Shown: piece by piece, positions 21,945 through 23,682 of the stretch
Position numbering within the stretch: the stretch's first letter is position 1
Layout of the letters: each line of letters begins with the position of its first letter
Assembly: GCA_964522015.1 (NCBI GenBank)
Contig: CAZFST010000045.1
Coordinates: 1-23,682, forward strand
DNA length: 23,682 bases
Source of the DNA: QQWI01 sp964522015
GTDB taxonomy: Bacteria > Bacillota > Clostridia > Peptostreptococcales > Acidaminobacteraceae
Direction of reading: 5' to 3'
The notes under the pieces: model-generated
The model's database searches: none
Seen by the model: the letters and a program-made list of their open reading frames with translations, nothing else
What the model was told of the DNA's origin: nothing
Position numbers and translations under genes: made by a program

Positions 21945-22442
21945 TTAAATACCGATGTCTGGATTTTCACAGGACATTTTAATAACCCACGGTTGGACAA
22001 AATAAGGGATTCTCATATCATAACCGTCTACTATATGTGTAGAACCCGCTGGCCCAATAATGTAAAAATGTTGAAGCTTCACAACTATCCCACTGTTAAC
22101 TGGTAGCTCCATTGTATAATCCGAACGAGCTATCATTTGTCTAATAAGTCCCTTTTCATCTTTACTTAGCTCTTTTAGACATTTTAATTGAGTTTCTTTT
22201 AATCTTTTGTCTCTAAGCTTGTCACTAATAAATTTTACAGGCTTTCCAACTATATAGACAAATAGAATTGATAAAGAAACAATAAACACAATTCCAATAT
22301 AGAAGCCATAGTTGTCTTTAAAATCAACAAAGTACAATCTCCTAAGAAGTGCTGAAGGTGCAAAAATAATGAATCCGCTTGCCAGAGTTAATGCGCTTAA
22401 TATGCTTGGAGGTAATTTTACAAAGTCTATAAAGTCTTTCAT
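21945..22442 (-). CDS. SieB-like superinfection exclusion membrane protein
   Basis: 165 residues from the ATG at 22442, which has AAAAGGAG 6 nt upstream; a longer frame to 22490 lacks a ribosome site. The layout fits the SieB family: FVKLPPSILSALTLASGFIIFAP as first helix (about 8-30), a second helix at about 47-65 after DNYGFYIGIVF, then a cytoplasmic region with LKELSKDEKGLI, a glycine turn (NSGIVVKL) and the closing PYFVQPWVI. SieB of lambdoid phages aborts infection by other phages from the inner membrane (known). Here it probably has a similar protective role, or guards the resident mobile element, but that is inference. Palindromes upstream (GTCACTGTGAC near 22520-22540, and GTTTGC/GCAAAC) may be regulatory. 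Confidence 0.75.
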   Translation of the reverse strand: MKDFIDFVKLPPSILSALTLASGFIIFAPSALLRRLYFVDFKDNYGFYIGIVFIVSLSILFVYIVGKPVKFISDKLRDKRLKETQLKCLKELSKDEKGLIRQMIARSDYTMELPVNSGIVVKLQHFYIIGPAGSTHIVDGYDMRIPYFVQPWVIKMSCENPDIGI

Positions 22443-22562
22443 ATGCTTCTCCTTTTTTAGATTATGTCCCATTAAAATATGCAAGTTCACGGAGTTGCCC
22501 GTTTGCCCCTTAGCGCAAACTCGTCACTGTGACAAGTAGGTCAATTTCCCGCAAACTCAAAG

Positions 22563-23606
22563 TTAATACGATGTCAGGAAACTGATACTGTTTGGACAAA
22601 CTTCAACCAAAATATCGTTTAATTTGGTTTTTTCTTCAAATAGTAACTTCTTATTAAATTTAATATAGCTGATTAATCCATCAACACCTTTTTCAATTAC
22701 TATTTCTCGATATTTATTATTTTTCCCATATTCTTGTTCTATTCTATTGATTAATTCTTTAGCTAACTTCAATTTCTTATATTCATTTTCGATGATTACA
22801 TGATCTAATTTATGATATTGTACCATTTGCTTAGAAATCTCATTTGTTCTTCTTTTTACTGCTGGAATATTAAACTGCTTAAATTTATCAGTGAATTTTA
22901 CCAAATATCCAATTTCTGAGTCTTTAAGCAATGTTCGCTTATAACTGTAGTCTTTATTTTCCATATCTTTATTTAAAGTCTCTGGGCACGGAAGTAAATT
23001 GCCTAGTTCAAAATGACTATTTTCTGTATCACTATCGTTAAGTATATGTTCTATATTGAAAGTTTCAAAATTATAAACCATGAATTTATTCTTCTCTGCT
23101 GCTAATACAATGGGTTTGAAAAAGTGAATTAATAAACTTGATGAATGAGTTCTTTTTGTAGTTCTATTCGAAAATGCAACTCTCGCCAATCCTCCTGTAA
23201 AAGTTTCAACGCTGTTATAGTAAATAATATACTTATTAAGAAAATCTATTACGGCCCAACGAATATCAAAATGATTTGCCGAATTGTAGATATTGTTTGC
23301 AAGGGTGTAAATATCCTTTTCAACTTTATTACTACTATTATTTTCTAGATTGAATGCGATAAAAAATTGCTTAAGATAAGTTAGCAATTCATGATATGTT
23401 TTTTCTATAATCATGTTGGAATTTTGCTTAATTTTAAGTGAAAGTAAAACTGGCCTTACCTGCTTGCTATTTTTCAATTTGAAATACTCGTATACGTCCT
23501 TTTCGGTTTCGTCTCCTATAATATTGCAAATATTATTATATAAAGATGCATTTGATAAGAATGTATCAAAAAAATCTGCCACTAAGCTCGCTGTATCTTC
23601 TAACAA
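22563..23606 (-). CDS. DUF1524 (GmrSD-type) HNH nuclease half, N-terminus probably missing
   Basis: 347 residues, beginning at a TTG with only AAGGA close upstream. The C-terminal half carries the His-Me-finger pattern of DUF1524: NIEHIL (Glu186-His187), ELGNLL (Asn203 region), LN at about 212 and the Lys in DYSYKR, in the family's usual order eHI..GNL.L...N....K. The N-terminal half is helical, like the linker between DUF262 and DUF1524 in GmrSD proteins. In those type IV restriction enzymes an N-terminal DUF262 domain binds and hydrolyses NTP (known). Here it is absent: the frame is open only about 12 codons further before an in-frame TGA, and the window ends soon after. It is therefore either a stand-alone nuclease or the remnant of a broken defence gene. 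Confidence 0.65.
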   Translation of the reverse strand: MLEDTASLVADFFDTFLSNASLYNNICNIIGDETEKDVYEYFKLKNSKQVRPVLLSLKIKQNSNMIIEKTYHELLTYLKQFFIAFNLENNSSNKVEKDIYTLANNIYNSANHFDIRWAVIDFLNKYIIYYNSVETFTGGLARVAFSNRTTKRTHSSSLLIHFFKPIVLAAEKNKFMVYNFETFNIEHILNDSDTENSHFELGNLLPCPETLNKDMENKDYSYKRTLLKDSEIGYLVKFTDKFKQFNIPAVKRRTNEISKQMVQYHKLDHVIIENEYKKLKLAKELINRIEQEYGKNNKYREIVIEKGVDGLISYIKFNKKLLFEEKTKLNDILVEVCPNSISFLTSY

Positions 23607-23682
23607 ATAATCCTTAGTACTCTCAAAAACCCGAATTATTCATAACGATTCTAAATTAGAAGGGATCCCATACAGAGATACC

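Noticed and set aside
1..23682. CRISPR array, tRNA or rRNA genes
   Set aside because: No regularly spaced repeats with unique spacers, no cloverleaf and no conserved rRNA segments were found on either strand.

Overview
The window looks like accessory DNA from a low-GC Gram-positive anaerobe of the Clostridia. The signs are AGGAGG-type ribosome sites with some GTG/TTG starts, sigma-A-type promoters, a copper-amine-oxidase-type surface domain on a secreted nuclease, an EFR1-like flavodoxin and a GHKL/LytTR two-component system. No rRNA, tRNA or CRISPR array was seen, and the species cannot be named from the sequence.

Layout. Positions 1-7.8 kb hold mostly unrelated minus-strand genes: a shortened EFR1-type flavodoxin, a lipoprotein with a Cache-like C-terminus, a decayed paralogue of that lipoprotein, a sensor kinase cut off before its kinase core, a GNAT acetyltransferase, two membrane proteins of unknown function and an iron-sulfur flavoprotein. 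One plus-strand RNA-methyltransferase-like gene lies among them. Positions 7.9-12.9 kb are one tight six-gene minus-strand operon: a LytTR response regulator, a GHKL kinase, two ABC ATPases (one with a degenerate site) and two ABC-2 permeases. Positions 13.1-14.3 kb hold a broken S41 peptidase gene. Next come an XRE/DUF3955 regulator (+), a secreted nuclease (+) and an esterase lacking its signal peptide (-).

Positions 18.7-23.6 kb look like a mobile or defence module read on the minus strand: a DUF1524 (GmrSD-type) nuclease fragment, a SieB-like superinfection-exclusion protein, a sigma-70 region-4-like regulator, a block of about 190 nt with the look of a structured RNA, a 47-residue SHOCT-like protein and a large serine recombinase.

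The most unusual signal is a dispersed non-coding repeat with at least nine full, deleted or remnant copies between positions 700 and 18,600, all in one orientation. A full copy (about 390 bp, best at 2371-2760) reads on the minus strand as: a hairpin block bounded by AACCAGCTT/AAGCTGGTT arms, a middle part, a terminator-like hairpin, and an outward sigma-A-type promoter. The small stem inside the hairpin block shows compensatory base changes among copies. The copies sit just after the stop codons of minus-strand genes and at the break points of several truncated genes, so the element appears to have shaped both gene order and transcription here. It resembles integron recombination sites in layout but lacks their core consensus.
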